Positions 53,475 to 63,366 are shown, counted from the stretch's first letter. The stretch is 64,000 nucleotides of DNA from Persicobacter sp. CCB-QB2 (GCF_001274635.1 NZ_LBGV01000001.1:3100001-3164000); one strand, 5' to 3'. The notes: generated from the letters alone by a model not told the origin. Numbers and translations are program-made.

Positions 53475-54984
53475 AATAAGACTTTTTCAATAACTGATTC
53501 ACGCCCAACTTATTTTTCCGGTAAAGATGAACCGGAAAGCCCCATAAATAACGGACATAATCCAATGTTTCCTCCGCCTCTTTATCATTGAGCTGATAAT
53601 TATTGATAGGGTTATAAATCAACTTCAGCACATTGCTTTCGTGAATATCTCCCTTCTCCACCTGTATATCCGGAACATAATTAGATCTGGAATATTGACT
53701 GCTCAAATATTCCCGAAGCTTCTTATATCCACGCTCATTATGAATGGCGGAGATTTCGTAATGCTTCTCCTTTTCATCATCCCGGATGGCAAACAACTTC
53801 ATATCTCGCATTACTTTGGGTGACAAATACTGTAAGAGAAAGGAATCATCCCTGAAGTTTTCCATGGCAAAATGAAATTGCTCCAGCCAGTCTTTCCCTG
53901 CCATAGACGGAAACCACTCCCGATCCTCTGCAGTCGGGTGCTCACAAATTCGTTTTAAATCCATGAAAATATTAAAGCCCAGCGTATAAGGGTTCAGACC
54001 ATTGAAATACTTACTGGAATAGGGTGGTTGAAAAACTACGCTACTGTGGTGATGGAGGAATTCCAGCATAAAGCCTTCCTCCAGAAAACCCTCTTCATGT
54101 AATTTATTCACCAAATGGTAATGGGTAAAAGTCGCAAAGCCCTCATTCATTACCTTGGTTTGTGATTGCGGATAAAAATATTGACTTACCTTCCTTACAA
54201 TCCGGATCAGCTCTCTTTTCCAAACCGGTAAACGCGGGGCATTTTTTTCAATATAGTACAAGATATTCTCCTCCATCTCAACACCCTTGCCATTTTCTTC
54301 CAGCTTAGAGGAGGTATCAGAAGGAATGGTTTTCCATAACTCATTATACGTTTCTCGCTTAAACTCCACCAGCTTCCTCAGCCTTTCGTTTTCCTCTTTC
54401 ACCGAGCGCTCCTCCGGTTTCTTATACTTATCCACCCCAAGGTTCATCAAAGCATGGCAAGCATCCAAAGTAGCCTCCACCTCCTCATATCCGAATTCTT
54501 CCTCACACTTTAGCACATAATCACGAGCAAAAACCATATAGTCCAGGATCGCATCGGCCATAGTCCAGTCCCGAAACATATAATTCCCTTTGAAAAAAGC
54601 ATTATGCCCCTGACAGGCATGCGCTATTACCAAAAGCATTAAACAGGTAGAATTATTCTCCATATTATAAGAGATACAGGGGTTGGAGTTAATCACCATC
54701 TCATAAGACAAACCCATCTGCCCTTTGCGATAACTGTTCTGATTCATCACAAAGTCTTTTCCAAATTTCCAATGCGGGTAGGAGGTAGGCAAGCCTACCA
54801 ACGAATAGGCATCCAACATTTGTTCTGAAGTCACCACCTCTATCTGATTGGGATATACATCCAGCTTCAGGTATTCTTTCCCATAGTAATGGGTAATTTC
54901 ATCTGCCAGCTGTATGGAATCGAAATCCCAGTGTGGATTGGAAAAAACCTTACGACTCAATGCCGCCTTTGACTTTATACTCAT
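53473..54984 (-). CDS. spoVR: SpoVR-family protein
   Basis: 503 residues, the family length. Signature stretches: YNMENNSTCLMLLVIAHACQGHNAFFKGN (in parts: AHACQGHNAFFKGNYMF), VMNEGFATFTHYHLVNKL and FQPPYSSKYFNGLNPYTLG. SpoVR/YcgB proteins accompany PrkA and YeaH in stress and nitrogen or stationary-phase responses; the biochemical role is unknown. Last gene of the prkA-yeaH-spoVR operon (24 bp after yeaH). Confidence 0.93.
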   Translation of the reverse strand: MSIKSKAALSRKVFSNPHWDFDSIQLADEITHYYGKEYLKLDVYPNQIEVVTSEQMLDAYSLVGLPTSYPHWKFGKDFVMNQNSYRKGQMGLSYEMVINSNPCISYNMENNSTCLMLLVIAHACQGHNAFFKGNYMFRDWTMADAILDYMVFARDYVLKCEEEFGYEEVEATLDACHALMNLGVDKYKKPEERSVKEENERLRKLVEFKRETYNELWKTIPSDTSSKLEENGKGVEMEENILYYIEKNAPRLPVWKRELIRIVRKVSQYFYPQSQTKVMNEGFATFTHYHLVNKLHEEGFLEEGFMLEFLHHHSSVVFQPPYSSKYFNGLNPYTLGFNIFMDLKRICEHPTAEDREWFPSMAGKDWLEQFHFAMENFRDDSFLLQYLSPKVMRDMKLFAIRDDEKEKHYEISAIHNERGYKKLREYLSSQYSRSNYVPDIQVEKGDIHESNVLKLIYNPINNYQLNDKEAEETLDYVRYLWGFPVHLYRKNKLGVNQLLKKSY

Positions 54985-55008
54985 GGATTTAGGTCAGTTA
55001 GTGGGTAA

Positions 55009-56280
55009 TTAGACTTTCTCTGCTGTTCTTTTCCGGAACAATCCTTTAAATACCGGCCAGATTTCAGACACCTGATAAATTTTACGGATGGAAAATCCCT
55101 GTTCATCATTTATTGCCTTATAGTTCTGCCATAAGTAACTGGAATATTCACTATTGTTTATTTCCAGATAGGCCATATACTGAATTTTCGGCAGCAAGGT
55201 CTCCTTTATCATATTCCGGCATTCCACCGCATCCCGCTCCGACCAGGCATCCCCATCAGAAGCCTGACAACAGTAAATATTCCATTCGGAAGAAGAGTAG
55301 CGTTCGTCAATAATCTCATTCATCAACTTCAATGAAGGCGCCACAATCGTACCCCCGGATTCACGAGAATTAAAGAATTCCTCCTCATCTACCTCTTTAG
55401 CCACTGTATGGTGGCGGATAAAAACAATTTCAATTTTCTTATACTGCTTGGTCAGAAAGAGATATAAGAGGGTAAAGAACCGTTTGGCAATATCCTTTTC
55501 ATGCTCCCCCATGGAGGCCGAAACGTCCATAATACAAAACATAACGGCAGAAGTTATCGGCTGCGGATAAGGCTCATGATTTTTATACCGCAAATCAATG
55601 TGGTCAAAGAAAGGAATATTTTTCAGCTGCAGCTCCAACTGCTTGATTTCCTCTAATAATAATTGCCGCTTCTCCTCATTCTTCTCTTTTTCCAGAGCCT
55701 CTTCTTTCTCTTTTTTCTTCTTATTAAGTACCCCCCGAATGGCAATCTGCCGCGCCATAGATTGCTGATAACTCGTTTTTATGGCCAATTTAGACGGAGA
55801 ACCGTCTTTGGAATAGCCGGCACGCTTTAATTTGGTCGCCTCGGTTTGCTCCATATACTTCTTTAACAAATTGGGCAATTCCAGATCTTCAAAGAAATAA
55901 TGTAAAAACTCATCCCGACTTATTATCACCGTAAAACCATCCTCGGTCACTGTAGGGTCATTAGAACCCTTACCCTGACCACTTCCCTGACCTTCGCCTC
56001 CGGGTGGCTTAGGAATTTTATCCCCTTCATTAAAGCGATCATTGCCCGGCCGAACGGTGGTTTTATCCCCTGTACGCCCGTCGTGTCGGAAGGAAGGTTC
56101 ACTAATTTTTTTTATAGGCACCCGCACAGATCCACCTCCGGTGGCATCCGTAATTTTCTCCTGGCTGATCAAATCAGGCAATGCCTTTTTGATTTGATCC
56201 TCAACTCTTCTCAGAAACCGATGACGATTACTGGTTGATTTGCCTTTTGAATTTTTTCGCCTGTCAATAATTTTACCCAT
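55009..56280 (-). CDS. yeaH: YeaH/YhbH (DUF444) protein
   Basis: 423 residues. A basic N-terminal region (KIIDRRKNSKGKSTSNRHRF), then a Gly-rich segment (about 65-105) and a von Willebrand A-like domain (AVMFCIMDVSASMGEHEKD, with the DxSxS metal site) and ESGGTIVAPSLKLMNEII. It belongs to the PrkA (YeaG) partner family. It starts 69 bp after prkA, with a terminator-like hairpin between. Confidence 0.93.
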   Translation of the reverse strand: MGKIIDRRKNSKGKSTSNRHRFLRRVEDQIKKALPDLISQEKITDATGGGSVRVPIKKISEPSFRHDGRTGDKTTVRPGNDRFNEGDKIPKPPGGEGQGSGQGKGSNDPTVTEDGFTVIISRDEFLHYFFEDLELPNLLKKYMEQTEATKLKRAGYSKDGSPSKLAIKTSYQQSMARQIAIRGVLNKKKKEKEEALEKEKNEEKRQLLLEEIKQLELQLKNIPFFDHIDLRYKNHEPYPQPITSAVMFCIMDVSASMGEHEKDIAKRFFTLLYLFLTKQYKKIEIVFIRHHTVAKEVDEEEFFNSRESGGTIVAPSLKLMNEIIDERYSSSEWNIYCCQASDGDAWSERDAVECRNMIKETLLPKIQYMAYLEINNSEYSSYLWQNYKAINDEQGFSIRKIYQVSEIWPVFKGLFRKRTAEKV

Positions 56281-56300
56281 GGAGCAGTCATTTTTCCATC

Positions 56301-56331
56301 AAAAAAACCCAGGATTATAGCCTGGGTTTTT
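56301..56331 (-). terminator. Terminator/attenuator between prkA and yeaH
   Basis: AAACCCAGG / CCTGGGTTT stem with a 6-base loop; on the minus strand seven T follow. It would set the prkA : yeaH-spoVR ratio. Confidence 0.8.
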
Positions 56332-56349
56332 AAATTCCTTTTCAAGTGC

Positions 56350-58278
56350 TTAGGCCATTGTTTTCCTAACCCGCATAAACCAGTCTACCAGAATTCGGAT
56401 CTGTTTGTAGGTATAGCCACGATCTTCCATTCTACGAATGAAATCCTTATGCTTCGCCTCATCATCTTTATTAGACTTGGCATTGAAAGTGATCACCGGT
56501 AGAAGATCTTCCGTATTGGCAAAAATCTTTTTCTCGATAACCGTCTTAATTTTTTCATAAGCATCCCACCTTGGACTTTCGCCACCATTGCTGGCCTTGA
56601 ACCGAAGGGTAAAATTGGTTACCTCTGCGCGGAAATCTTTTGGATTGGCAATTCCGGCAGGTTTTTCAATTTTTTCCAGCTCCTCATTGAGCATTGATCT
56701 GGATAACATCTCTCCCGAATCAGGATCGCGGTAATCATTATTCTGCATCCAGTGATCGGCATAGACCACATATTTCTCAAATATATTCTGCCCGTAGGTA
56801 GAGTAAGACTCGATATAAGCCTTCTGAATTTCATCTGCGATAAACTCGGCATATTTAGAGGCTAACACAGACTTAATGATATTCAGATAGCGCTCCTCAC
56901 GCTCTTTATCCATCTGCATTTTAATGACCTCCTGCTCCAGTACATAGAGCAAATGTACCGGATTGGCCGCAATCTCATCCGTATCGTAATTGAATACTTT
57001 GGAAAGCACTTTAAAGGCGAATCGGGTAGAGATACCCGTCATCCCTTCATTGATCCCGGCTTCATCCTGATACTCCTGCAGACTCTTCGCATTTGGATCA
57101 GTATCTTTTAAAGATTCACCATTATACACTCTCATTTTAGAGAATAGGGAAGAATTTTCAGAAGGAGATAAACGCGACATCACGGCAAACTGTGCCAAAA
57201 TCTGCAAAGTTTGCGGAGCACAGGGCGCCTTACTCAGAGAACTCTCCCGAATCAGTTTATCATAAATCTTGATCTCTTCTTTAACACGTAATACATAAGG
57301 CACTTGCACTTTATAAATACGATCAAGGAAGGCCTCATTTTTCTTATCTGAAGTAAACTTCGCCCACTCACTTTCATTGGAGTGCGCCAGAATAATCCCG
57401 TCAAAAGGAATAGCCCCAATGGGTTCCGTTCCTTTATAATTATTTTCCTGAGTTGCGGTCAGCAGGGGATTCAAAACCTTGATTGGAGCTTTAAACATTT
57501 CCACAAATTCCATTACCCCCTGATTCGCCAAACACAAACCTCCGGTAAAGCTGTAGGCATCCGGATCGGATTGCTGGTGTTCCGCTAACTTTCGAATGTC
57601 TACTTTTCCTACAAGAGTGGAAATATCCTGATTATTTTCATCCCCGGGTTCGGTTTTGGCCACTGCCACCTGATCCTGAACAGAAGGATACATCTTCACC
57701 ACGCGGAACTGATTAACATCGCCACCAAATTCTTTCAGTCTTTTAGAAGCCCAGGGACTCATACAGGCGGGCACATAGCGACTAGGAATGTTGTAGGCCT
57801 CCTGCATATCCTCTCGGTAGGCAGAAAATAAGCCTAAGGGACTCTCATAAACGGGTGAAATGACATTTCCAGCCTTCAGTACATAAATGGGCTGATCCTG
57901 AATCAATGCCTTAATTTTTTCTGCCAGAGAACTTTTACCTCCTCCCACAGGTCCCATTAAATACAAGATCTGCTTTTTTTCCTCCAGTCCTTGTGCGGAA
58001 TGCCTGAAGTAAGAAACGATCTGCTCAATGGTGGTTTCCATTCCATAGAAATCCTTGAAGGCAGGATAAACCTTTATTTTCTTGTTAGAGAAAATACGAC
58101 TCATTTGTGGGTCGTCACCTGTGTTGATCACAACCGGATCTCCTATAGCTTTGAGCATCCGCTCAGCAGGTTTTAAATAAACCTGATCATCATTCTTACA
58201 CAATTCCAAATACTCAGAGACCGTCAATTCTTCCTGGGCATGATGGTATGTGTTTTTGATTTTATCTATTAAGCTCAT
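56350..58278 (-). CDS. prkA: PrkA-family serine protein kinase / AAA+ protein
   Basis: 642 residues. An AAA-type nucleotide-binding domain has the Walker A LMGPVGGGKSSLAEKIK. The family block GIILAHSNESEWAKFTSDKKNEAF (in parts: LAHSNESEWAKF) and a C-terminal kinase-like module (about 480-640, VTNFTLRFKASNGG) follow. PrkA/YeaG has been described as a serine kinase and as an AAA+ protease in different species. First gene of the yeaG-yeaH-ycgB-type operon. Confidence 0.95.
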   Translation of the reverse strand: MSLIDKIKNTYHHAQEELTVSEYLELCKNDDQVYLKPAERMLKAIGDPVVINTGDDPQMSRIFSNKKIKVYPAFKDFYGMETTIEQIVSYFRHSAQGLEEKKQILYLMGPVGGGKSSLAEKIKALIQDQPIYVLKAGNVISPVYESPLGLFSAYREDMQEAYNIPSRYVPACMSPWASKRLKEFGGDVNQFRVVKMYPSVQDQVAVAKTEPGDENNQDISTLVGKVDIRKLAEHQQSDPDAYSFTGGLCLANQGVMEFVEMFKAPIKVLNPLLTATQENNYKGTEPIGAIPFDGIILAHSNESEWAKFTSDKKNEAFLDRIYKVQVPYVLRVKEEIKIYDKLIRESSLSKAPCAPQTLQILAQFAVMSRLSPSENSSLFSKMRVYNGESLKDTDPNAKSLQEYQDEAGINEGMTGISTRFAFKVLSKVFNYDTDEIAANPVHLLYVLEQEVIKMQMDKEREERYLNIIKSVLASKYAEFIADEIQKAYIESYSTYGQNIFEKYVVYADHWMQNNDYRDPDSGEMLSRSMLNEELEKIEKPAGIANPKDFRAEVTNFTLRFKASNGGESPRWDAYEKIKTVIEKKIFANTEDLLPVITFNAKSNKDDEAKHKDFIRRMEDRGYTYKQIRILVDWFMRVRKTMA

Positions 58279-58695
58279 AATTCCCCCTTTTTCGAAATCT
58301 TCTTTAGGTGCTATTTATTATTCGGTATTATTTAATCTCCTGACTAGAAATAATGCTAAAGCAACTTGTAACTATTCTCTTATTTTTGTGAATATTCCGT
58401 TAGCTCTTAGTTTTATTACGGACTGGTGAAGCTTTCCGTTGTAACATCATAGCTTTCAAATCCCTTAATCCACCAAAGGATCACTTGTAAATAATAAAAA
58501 AGACCAAATTTTTGTTTTTATTACTTCTGCTTATTTTTTGTACTTAAAGAATAAAATTACAGTCCCTAAATTTTATAGATGAACGTAATTTTTAAATGAA
58601 TAATGCATCTTTATGGAGATTGACTCCTATGTTTAATACATTTGACCTGATAAAACAGGAAGAGCAATCCATATTCAAAACATCTAATACTGAAA
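58279..58695. other. Divergent intergenic region, prkA / K+ channel
   Basis: 417 bp, AT-rich, with a CCGT/ACGG dyad at about 58398-58424. No open frame, repeat or clear promoter box was recognised. Confidence 0.45.
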
Positions 58696-59730
58696 TTGAA
58701 AATATCTATCATTGATCGAGACTATAAAAAAGCATTGAGAAGGCCTTTCTTTGCCCTTTCACTGCTGTTTTTAAGCTTTTTTACGGGTACCACATTTTAT
58801 GCTTTAGTAGAAGGCTACAGTCTGATTGATGCCGCTTACATGGCGGTAATCACGATCAGCACGGTGGGCTATGGGGAAATTCTTCCGCTTTCACAGGATG
58901 GCAGATTGTTCACCACCCTGTACATCATCAGTAATCTGATTATCATTGCATTTGGAGTCTCCACCCTGACCAGCTACCTTTTTGGGGGAGAAATGAACCA
59001 TTTATTAAACCGTTATAAAATGAGCAGAGAGGTAAGAAAATTAAAAAATCATGTCATTGTTTGCGGATTAGGACGAAATGGAATAAAAGCTTGCGAGGAA
59101 CTTTCCAAAGCCGGGACCCCTTTTGTGGTAGTAGAGTCCAATGAAGAAGTATTGGAAAGATTTCCCTTCAATATCGGACATCAAATGATTCTCGGCGACG
59201 CCACTGCTGACCACATATTAATAAAAGCAGGAATCCTTTATGCCAAGGCATTGATCACCACCTTACCCTCTGATGCGGAAAATGTTTTTATCTCCCTGAC
59301 CAGTAGAGAGCTCAACCCAAAGCTAGAGGTAATTGCTCGTGCAAGTGAAGAGTCTTCAGAAAAAAAGCTTATTAGAGCTGGTGCAAACCGAATTGTTAAA
59401 CCCGACACTCTTGGAGGATACCATATGGCGCAGCTGATCACTAAACCTTTGGTGGTAGAATTTATTGATACGATCAGTGGAGTCACGGAGGAGGATATGC
59501 AAATGGAGGAAATCAGTTACGACCAATTGTCACAAAAATATCAATCACATACGATTGAGGAATTAGACATCCGGAAAATCACCGGCGTCTCTGTTTTGGG
59601 GACAAAAAAGGATAAAGAGAAATTTCAATTTAATCCCTCCATTCATACCAAAATTGAGGAATCTACCACCATGATTATTATTGGAAAGACCAAAGAAATA
59701 GAAAAATTCAAAAAAGTTTACTGCAAATAA
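58696..59730 (+). CDS. Two-helix potassium channel with RCK/TrkA-N domain
   Basis: 344 residues, starting at a TTG (58696) since no ATG lies nearby. Two membrane helices enclose a pore loop with the selectivity filter TISTVGYGE. A TrkA-N Rossmann domain begins at HVIVCGLGRNGIKACEEL (about 115), with acidic residue at the end of strand 2 (VVVES), and a TrkA-C-like end follows. It is an MthK-like ligand-gated K+ channel. A close relative is the Kch family. Confidence 0.9.
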   Translation: MKISIIDRDYKKALRRPFFALSLLFLSFFTGTTFYALVEGYSLIDAAYMAVITISTVGYGEILPLSQDGRLFTTLYIISNLIIIAFGVSTLTSYLFGGEMNHLLNRYKMSREVRKLKNHVIVCGLGRNGIKACEELSKAGTPFVVVESNEEVLERFPFNIGHQMILGDATADHILIKAGILYAKALITTLPSDAENVFISLTSRELNPKLEVIARASEESSEKKLIRAGANRIVKPDTLGGYHMAQLITKPLVVEFIDTISGVTEEDMQMEEISYDQLSQKYQSHTIEELDIRKITGVSVLGTKKDKEKFQFNPSIHTKIEESTTMIIIGKTKEIEKFKKVYCK

Positions 59731-59856
59731 ATTCTGAAAAGCACTTCTTTTGGGAATAGTAGATCTAGATTAAATTCAAATTCCTGAAAAATTTGCACAA
59801 GGCGACCTCCAGTTTAATTAATTGATTATTACAATTTTACACCCAAGCCCCTTTAA

Positions 59857-60831
59857 ATGAAAGTACTAATCACCGGAGTAAATGGATTGCTGGGTAGCAA
59901 TATCGCGGAAACCTTCCTGAAAAATGATTGGGAGGTAATTGGTATTCTAAGAAAAGGGGCCAATATTTCCGCTATCCAAGATCTACCCGTAAGATTAGCC
60001 TATGGTGAAATTCTTCAATGGGAATTCCTAAAACCCCTGGTAGAAGAGGCTGACCTCATCATTCATGCGGCAGCCACCACGGATATGAGTGGTCAACAGT
60101 TAAGTGACTATGCTTTTAATTATGATTCGACCGAACAGATCATTAAGGCATGCTTACTTTTCCCCGAAAAAAAACTAATCTTCATCTCCACGGCAAATGC
60201 TTTCGGCTATGGTGATAAAAAACAGCCCGGAAATGAGTCTTTAGCTCCTGATCCGCTATTTTTGAATTCTTTCTATGCCCAAAGTAAGCTCAAGGCTCAG
60301 CATATGGTCATGGATGCCTGCCAAAAACAACAACTTAATGCCATTGTGCTGAATCCAAGCTTTATCATTGGCCCCCGGGACGCAAAACCCTCTTCCGGGC
60401 AAATCATACAAAAAGCAAAATCTGTTCTCGCTTTTGCCCCAAAAGGAGGGAAGAATTTTGTTCCTGCCAGGGATGTTGCGCAGGCTGCCTTACTCGCTGG
60501 GCTATCAAAAATCTCCGGGGAGTGTTATTTGGTCGTTGGCGATAATTTGTCTTATAAGGAATTTTTTCAGCAGTGTCAATCCGTGTTTCATTACCCTAAG
60601 GTAATCATTCCACTTCCTAATCGCCTGCTGATATGGGCCGGAAAGACTTTGGAATATTTAGCTCAGACCTTTCAATTCTCCAGCCTGCTTAATACCAATA
60701 ATGCCAGAATCCTGACGATTCAAAATTACTATTCCTCCAAAAAAATTGTCCAGCAACTAATTTGGAATGCTTCCTCCCTCCCCAAAGCCATCAAAGATTG
60801 TTATGAATGGATGGAAAAAAATCCTTCTTAG
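59857..60831 (+). CDS. NAD-dependent epimerase/dehydratase-like (extended SDR)
   Basis: 324 residues. Dinucleotide motif VLITGVNGLLGSNIAETF, DLIIHAAATTDMS and the catalytic Y-x3-K in FYAQSKLKAQ. Extended SDR enzymes act on nucleotide sugars, hydroxysteroids or flavonols; this one lacks the substrate-specific marks needed to choose. The stop overlaps the remnant gene end on the opposite strand at 60828-60830. Confidence 0.88.
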   Translation: MKVLITGVNGLLGSNIAETFLKNDWEVIGILRKGANISAIQDLPVRLAYGEILQWEFLKPLVEEADLIIHAAATTDMSGQQLSDYAFNYDSTEQIIKACLLFPEKKLIFISTANAFGYGDKKQPGNESLAPDPLFLNSFYAQSKLKAQHMVMDACQKQQLNAIVLNPSFIIGPRDAKPSSGQIIQKAKSVLAFAPKGGKNFVPARDVAQAALLAGLSKISGECYLVVGDNLSYKEFFQQCQSVFHYPKVIIPLPNRLLIWAGKTLEYLAQTFQFSSLLNTNNARILTIQNYYSSKKIVQQLIWNASSLPKAIKDCYEWMEKNPS

Positions 60832-60971
60832 TCCTTCTTGTATTTTTCCCGCTTAAAAACAGCCATCTCAATTACTCCATCAGGGTATGATTTATTAGGG
60901 AAAGTCAATTTAAGATTCACTATATCATTATTCCCAAATTCAGTGAAAGATAATGTCCCCTTGACGAACAA
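60828..60971 (-). pseudogene. Possible C-terminal gene remnant
   Basis: A frame of 48 codons ends at the TAA 60828-60830, reading FVKGTLSFTEFGNNDIVNLK, then LTFPNKSYPDGVIEMAVFKR. It looks protein-like but has no proper start; a stop lies a few codons upstream of the only candidate (a TTG at 60971). No homologue is recognised. It could be a decayed gene or chance. Confidence 0.35.
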
Positions 60972-60986
60972 ATTAGACCCTTAACA

Positions 60987-61453
60987 TATCATCCATTTAA
61001 GAATCAGCATAAATTACCCTATTTATGGATAGCGGCATGTCATTTCCCTCCTCCACCTGCTTACAAAGCTGGCTTTCACCACCAAAGCGAGAAACAAAAA
61101 TTATAGCTAAAATACAATGAAAGGCCGTAAATTTGCCTTTCTACAATAATCCACCTTATTTTTTTAATAACTGAAACACTTTTTCGTCAATTGTAGTAAA
61201 ATATGACGAAAAGGCTTAATAAAAACGTTCTATAAGAAGAAAAACATAAACTTTTCAATTTTTGAACTGTTCTTAGATTAAGTTTGCTGAAAAATAATTA
61301 ACGTAAGAATAAAATTTAAAAAATATAATTATTAAATTTGAACAAAACCAATACAGATTACGACTAACGACTTATTTTCAGTCACTTATAAAAGTAATCA
61401 TTGGTTTAATTTGATAATTTAGAGATTATTGAAACAGTGTAAGTTGATAAATC
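60987..61453. other. Intergenic region upstream of the AraC regulator
   Basis: About 470 AT-rich bases. It holds the inverted repeat at 61179-61214; no repeat copy, gene or terminator was otherwise seen. Confidence 0.45.
61179..61214. promoter_or_regulatory. Inverted repeat upstream of the AraC-type gene
   Basis: TTTTCGTCA (61181-61189) and TGACGAAAA (61204-61212) are exact inverted repeats 14 bases apart, extended by a G-T and a C-G pair. There is no T-run, so it is more likely a protein-binding site or RNA stem than a terminator. Confidence 0.4.
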
Positions 61454-62377
61454 ATGGAAGATTATAACAAAATTATCGAATCCCTCGGAGTTCGGTACGC
61501 GAAAGCAAAGAATATTAAAATATTACAACCCCTTACCATTACCAACTACTACGACGTAGAAAACACCATTTTATTACTAAATAAAGGTGAAGTTCGTTTT
61601 GGTGAAAATGATGAGGCTGTAAACGAAGGAGATATTTTATTCATTCCTGGAGGCCATTCCACCACGATTACTTATGGTTCTGGCAAACCGGATGTATTGA
61701 ACAATGATGAATTCATCACCAGAAGAGATGATTTCTTTAAAACCTTCCATCACTCCGAATTAGAAGATACCATTGCCGAGAACTTCTCCTATGTTTCCTT
61801 TGAAGCAAAAGTTTTCGACTCTGTAAACTTCTTCAACTCTCTGGATATTCCTCCATTTGTGATTGGCAAAAATGATCGCTTAGCTGCCATCATGCGAACC
61901 ATCCTGAAAGAAAGTGTTTCAGAGTTGGCCGGCAACCAGCGTGTGGTTAAGATCAATACAGAATATCTGGTAGTGGAAATTGTTCGTCATATTATTCGCA
62001 ACAGATTGTTTGTGGAGCAATTGGCGACGAACTCTACTTACTTCAAGGATCCTCGATTGATCGACATCTTTAACTACATCAAGGAAAACCTTGAGGGAGA
62101 CCTTTCCAATAAGGTATTGGCAAGTGTAGCCAATGTATCCGAAGATTATGTAGGGCAGTATTTCAAAATGTTGACCGGTATTAACCCTCAGGATTATATC
62201 GAGTATCAGCGCATGGAAAAAGCGGTGGGACTATTGAGAACTACCAAAAAATCTATTCGAGACATTGGAAAAGAAGTAGGCTATAAAGACACCGCTTATT
62301 TCTGTCGCCGATTCAAGATGATGTTCGGTATCCCTGCCGGTAAAATGAGACGCAGAGAATCCTTGATGAATATCTAA
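61454..62377 (+). CDS. AraC-family transcriptional regulator
   Basis: 307 residues. A cupin-like sensor domain (about 25-85, LLNKGEVRFGENDEAVNEGD, ILFIPGGHSTTI) precedes a C-terminal double helix-turn-helix (about 205-300, VLASVANVSEDYVGQYFKML, SIRDIGKEVGYKDTAYFCRR). It is a DNA-binding regulator with an unidentified effector. It is preceded by a long AT-rich region with an inverted repeat. Confidence 0.9.
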   Translation: MEDYNKIIESLGVRYAKAKNIKILQPLTITNYYDVENTILLLNKGEVRFGENDEAVNEGDILFIPGGHSTTITYGSGKPDVLNNDEFITRRDDFFKTFHHSELEDTIAENFSYVSFEAKVFDSVNFFNSLDIPPFVIGKNDRLAAIMRTILKESVSELAGNQRVVKINTEYLVVEIVRHIIRNRLFVEQLATNSTYFKDPRLIDIFNYIKENLEGDLSNKVLASVANVSEDYVGQYFKMLTGINPQDYIEYQRMEKAVGLLRTTKKSIRDIGKEVGYKDTAYFCRRFKMMFGIPAGKMRRRESLMNI

Positions 62378-62399
62378 GGATAGCAAAAGAAATAATAGG

Positions 62400-62428
62400 A
62401 TCCCCTGAGCCATCAGGGGATTTTTTTT
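62400..62428 (+). terminator. Terminator of the AraC-type gene
   Basis: ATCCCCTGA / TCAGGGGAT stem, then eight T. Confidence 0.92.
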
Positions 62429-62432
62429 GGGC

Positions 62433-62461
62433 AAAAAAAATCCCCGACTGATGTCAGGGAC
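62433..62461 (-). terminator. Terminator of the YfiR-like gene
   Basis: On the minus strand GTCCCTGAC / GTCGGGGA stem (one wobble) followed by eight T. Confidence 0.85.
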
Positions 62462-62478
62462 TAATTTTAAATATCTTT

Positions 62479-63000
62479 TTAGGAATAAACCTCCACCGCA
62501 AATCGTTTCAAGGCATCCTTCACCTTTAACTGTGATTTTTCAATGGATGTTAAATTCATCTCAAATTTCAATTTCCCATCTACCATAATAAAGTTGATGC
62601 CACTGCCCTCCTTGGCGAGCCCATCCTGCTCGGTCACCACTAAAACCGGTGCCTCATTCAGTGCCTGCTCCACTTCAGGTAACTGCTCGCTTAAGTTCTG
62701 TGCCAAAAATAAGATATGACAATCTTTGGCCTGTTCCGGCTTATCAAATTGAACAATTTTTATTTCACGACCATCTACCGTCTTTTCATCCGCCATTTTT
62801 TGCAAATGAATCAATAAGCCAGTCTGCCCTAAAACGCCGATGACAAAGTCACCCTCACTTACAGCGGCAGGCCACTCTACATATTTGGTAAAAGTATATA
62901 TATACAATTTTTGAAAGGCGAAAGATTGATTGCCCTGTGCCATTGTCACTGAAGCACTCAATAGCATTGCCCACAAAAAGAAAAGGATCTTATTTTTCAT
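62479..63000 (-). CDS. YfiR-family (DUF4154) periplasmic protein
   Basis: 173 residues with a signal peptide (LSASVTMAQG). The family start QKLYIYTFTKYVEWP, then FVIGVLGQTGLLIHLQKM and INFIMVDGKLKFEMN, match DUF4154/YfiR. In Pseudomonas, YfiR is a periplasmic repressor of a diguanylate cyclase; no cyclase partner is in view here, so the partner is unknown. The TATTTTTG box lies five bases before the start. Confidence 0.85.
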   Translation of the reverse strand: MKNKILFFLWAMLLSASVTMAQGNQSFAFQKLYIYTFTKYVEWPAAVSEGDFVIGVLGQTGLLIHLQKMADEKTVDGREIKIVQFDKPEQAKDCHILFLAQNLSEQLPEVEQALNEAPVLVVTEQDGLAKEGSGINFIMVDGKLKFEMNLTSIEKSQLKVKDALKRFAVEVYS

Positions 63001-63005
63001 TGACG

Positions 63006-63013
63006 CAAAAATA
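63006..63013 (-). promoter_or_regulatory. TANNTTTG -7 box of the YfiR-like gene
   Basis: Minus-strand TATTTTTG, five bases before the ATG, pointing to a leaderless transcript. Confidence 0.5.
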
Positions 63014-63366
63014 ATTCAATTTTCAATATACAAGCTACAGAAAAGATCGGAAAATGATCTGTCAAATAATTTTATTTTCATGAGTATTAATTGAAGAATC
63101 TGCCCAAAGAGTGAAATTTAACTAAGCCTAGTTATAATATTCTCGCTTTCCTGTTGAAGATTTAACGCAAAAAAAAGCGAAAAGGCTCGTTTTTAGCATG
63201 AGTATCGAAAACCAATTATAGAAATCACCCGATAGCTTTTCCCAAAAAAGAGGCGATTTATCTCCATCATGCCACAACATGGGCGGAATGTGATAAGGAT
63301 ACTATAAGTTGAGAAGGAATTAATTCACGGTTTTATTAAATTGCGAACTAATAAGCGAAAAAAATT
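63014..63366. other. Divergent intergenic region, YfiR-like gene / prfA
   Basis: About 350 AT-rich bases; a small GATC...GATC hairpin at about 63045-63058 is the only structure noted. No gene or repeat copy. Confidence 0.4.
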
